Shown here: in pieces, positions 62,239 to 64,000 of the stretch
Layout: every line of letters begins with the position of its first letter
How positions within the stretch are numbered: position 1 is the first letter of the stretch
Assembly (NCBI GenBank): GCA_024742405.1
Contig: JANSYP010000005.1
Location: 232,434-296,433 of the forward strand
From: Paracoccaceae bacterium
GTDB lineage: Bacteria; Pseudomonadota; Alphaproteobacteria; Rhodobacterales; Rhodobacteraceae
Length of the DNA stretch: 64,000 nt
Direction: 5' to 3'
The notes under the pieces: model-generated
What the model saw: the letters and a program-made list of their open reading frames with translations, nothing else
What the model was told of the DNA's origin: nothing
Database searches by the model: none
Program-made: the position numbers and the translations under genes

Positions 62239-63591
62239 TCAAAAGACACCCCTGAGCACCGACGCTTCGCGCCGCGCCGCGCAGGCCTCCGCGGGGCAGG
62301 TGCTGCAACTGGCGCCGACGTCCACCGGCGGCGCGGGCGCGGGATCGCGCGCGAGCGTCTCCGGCACCACCAGCATCGTTGCCTGCAGGGTTTGGTGCGT
62401 GTCGAAAACAAGCGGCGGGACCGGCGTGCAGACAGCATAGGCGATGCAGGACCGGTCGGCCGCTCCGGGCTGCATGACCGGTTCGCAGATCGCGCGCCCG
62501 GGCTGTCCGAGCGCCTGGTAGAGAGGCCAGTAGACACAGCCCGTTCCGAACCGCGGGATCAAGAAGCCCTCTGTCGGCTTGCGCAGGAGCAACGCGCCGG
62601 ACCCGTCGCAAATCACAAGTCCGGCCGCTGGCGCGCCCGGCTCCGGAGGTATGGCCGCGAGCCGTCGCATGGCGGCGTCCAGATCAGCAGAAAAGGCCGA
62701 CGCAACCGCCGCGGGGTCGGGGCCTTTCTCGGCCACCAACGCACGCAGCGGCCGCAAGGGCATACGCTCCGCATCAGCGCGATAGCGACGGAAATGGGCG
62801 GCGGCGAGGGCATGGGCCGCCTGCGATCCCAGGGCTGGGGCTGCAGCCTCCAGCGCCGCGTCCAGACCGTCACCGCCCTCCTCGAGCTCCGCGATGTGAA
62901 AGCCGGTGCGCCCCAGATAGGCCTCAAGGTCCTCCTGCGGCGAGGCCAGCGTCAGCTCCGAGTCCGCGCTGCCATCGAGATAGCCCACCAGCGACGCCGA
63001 GCGCGCCGCCAGATCGCGGCTGTCATCGGACAGGTTGGCGATAAACTTGTCCTGCCACTCGCGATCGAGGTCTCCGGTCTCCGCCAGGATCGTCGCCGTT
63101 GACTGGATCGCCGTGACCTTCGACAGCAGATCATGCAGCACACCGGACAGCGCCGGATCATGGCTCAGCCGGTCGGCCATCGCATCGACCTGACGCTGAA
63201 GCCGCGCCATCTGGCGTCGCTGATGCGCGATGAGTTGCGCCCAGCCCGGGAAGCGGCCGACAAACTCCTCGACGCGTTCCATCTCCGCCGCGATCTCAGC
63301 ATCGGCCACCGCCGCCTCGGACAGTTGATCGAGCAACTCCGATTCCGCCCCATGGGTGAGTGCAGAGACATCGACCCCGAGGGCTGCGGCCAGATCGACC
63401 AGCAGCTTGCCGCCAATCCGCCGGCGGTTGTGTTCGATCAGGTTGAGATAGGAGGGCGAGATCCCGACCGTGCGCGCAAGGTCGGCCTGGCGGATGCCCA
63501 TGACGGTCCGCCGCTCGCGGATCCGCGTGCCAGTCAGCGCGTTCCGCGACGCCCTTCCTGCGGCCCGCGCAGCAAGCCCGGCCTGTGACAT
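62239..63591 (-). CDS. XRE/ScfR-type short-chain fatty-acid regulator
   Basis: This 450-residue regulator has an N-terminal XRE helix-turn-helix (IRERRTVMGIRQADLARTVGISPSYLNLIEHNRR), a long middle region, and a C-terminal domain of the short-chain acyl-CoA regulator (ScfR) type. The C-terminus carries Cys429, Cys432 and Cys437 (CSTCPAEAC), a possible metal or redox site. It is divergent from acs across a 284-bp gap and next to an acetate-type sensor, so it probably controls acetate/acyl-CoA genes. The ATG at 63591 is the family start. Confidence 0.88.
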   Translation of the reverse strand: MSQAGLAARAAGRASRNALTGTRIRERRTVMGIRQADLARTVGISPSYLNLIEHNRRRIGGKLLVDLAAALGVDVSALTHGAESELLDQLSEAAVADAEIAAEMERVEEFVGRFPGWAQLIAHQRRQMARLQRQVDAMADRLSHDPALSGVLHDLLSKVTAIQSTATILAETGDLDREWQDKFIANLSDDSRDLAARSASLVGYLDGSADSELTLASPQEDLEAYLGRTGFHIAELEEGGDGLDAALEAAAPALGSQAAHALAAAHFRRYRADAERMPLRPLRALVAEKGPDPAAVASAFSADLDAAMRRLAAIPPEPGAPAAGLVICDGSGALLLRKPTEGFLIPRFGTGCVYWPLYQALGQPGRAICEPVMQPGAADRSCIAYAVCTPVPPLVFDTHQTLQATMLVVPETLARDPAPAPPVDVGASCSTCPAEACAARREASVLRGVF

Positions 63592-63875
63592 GTCCGCGTC
63601 CTCCTTGTGGCATGCTACGCATTTTTCCTCAAATGACGAAACCCTCCTAAGCTGTTTTCCAACTTGGTTTCTTTCATGACCCGGGGGCGGTCGCTGTGTC
63701 GCCGGTCGCGGCCTCAATTGCCGCATTGTCAACGCCACGGGGCGTATCGATGCTTGACCTGCACAGGATTGCCGGTCTCCGGAAACTGCCGCCAGCAAGG
63801 CCGCGGTAGGGCACGACCGGCGCGACACCAGGCGCAGGACCCCGCGGTCCAGCACCCCAGTCGAGGGAGAGAGCG

Positions 63876-64000
63876 ATGCTTGAGAAGGGCGCTGGCGTTT
63901 ATCCGCCGAGTTCGGAGTTTGTGGGTCAGGCGAAGATCGGATCCGGGGAATATGATCGGATGTATGCGCTGTCCGTGGAGGACCCGGAGGATTTCTGGGG
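63876..64000 (+). CDS. acs: Acetyl-CoA synthetase, N-terminal part (3' end outside window)
   Basis: The first 41 codons begin MLEKGAGVYPPSSEFVGQAK and continue into EYDRMYALSVEDPEDFW, the characteristic start of acetyl-CoA synthetase. The enzyme makes acetyl-CoA from acetate and ATP. The gene continues beyond the window. It is divergent from the ScfR-type regulator; the gap between holds the promoters, with GGGAGAGAG as the ribosome site. Confidence 0.9.
   Translation, partial: MLEKGAGVYPPSSEFVGQAKIGSGEYDRMYALSVEDPEDFW

Overview
The window is about 64 kb of high-GC DNA from an alphaproteobacterium, almost certainly Rhodobacterales (Roseobacter/Paracoccaceae type). The evidence is the divergent hemE/hemC pair, an HPr / EIIA-Man / RapZ / short HprK cluster beside chvI and pckA, a methylsuccinyl-CoA dehydrogenase of the ethylmalonyl-CoA pathway, a SmoEFGK polyol transporter, a GapR-type protein, and an ScfR-type regulator next to acs. 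I saw no rRNA, tRNA, CRISPR array or insertion sequence.

Layout. 1-554 is the end of a gene that starts outside the window. 643-11161 is a secretion locus: a LuxR-type regulator and a small HEPN-like protein read leftwards from an AT-rich control region, and four genes read rightwards. These are an 860-residue Gly/Asp/Ala repeat protein, a 734-residue companion, a type I secretion ABC ATPase with a 200-residue disordered front end, and a HlyD-type adaptor. 11454-19558 is a polyol operon (HAD phosphatase, SorC-type regulator, binding protein, two permeases, ATPase, mannitol dehydrogenase, sugar acetyltransferase) in which the sorbitol dehydrogenase gene survives only as an internally deleted scar.

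19604-32155 is an accessory island that appears to be under one TetR repressor. Palindromes built on ACAGATCTGT lie at both ends. Inside are two nitrate/cyanate/sulfonate-type ABC importers, cyanase, a rhodanese, an OsmC protein, an acyl-CoA-dehydrogenase-fold flavoprotein, a glutathione-type isomerase, an SDR, and a cupin gene interrupted by an in-frame TAG. 32329-35893 encodes a dehydratase, an FAH-type hydrolase and an SDR that together fit a non-phosphorylative sugar-acid pathway.

36023-50421 is mostly core metabolism: cytochrome c, hemE, hemC, a B12 adenosyltransferase, etfBA, an acyltransferase, the nitrogen-PTS-like regulatory cluster with chvI and pckA (chvG is absent from its usual place), a lipoprotein, and an HxlR/GST pair. 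50458-57589 holds a TauE/SafE permease, mcd, an MscS channel, GapR, small proteins and a YeeE/YedE-plus-sulfurtransferase operon. 57621-64000 holds an orphan FliM/FliN-domain protein and then an acetate-sensing block: a symporter-histidine kinase, a small membrane protein, a CheY-like receiver, an ScfR-type regulator, and the first 41 codons of acs.

The most unusual parts are the repeat-protein secretion locus at the left and the TetR-controlled cyanate/sulfur island in the middle. All functions are read from sequence motifs and gene order; no database search was possible.
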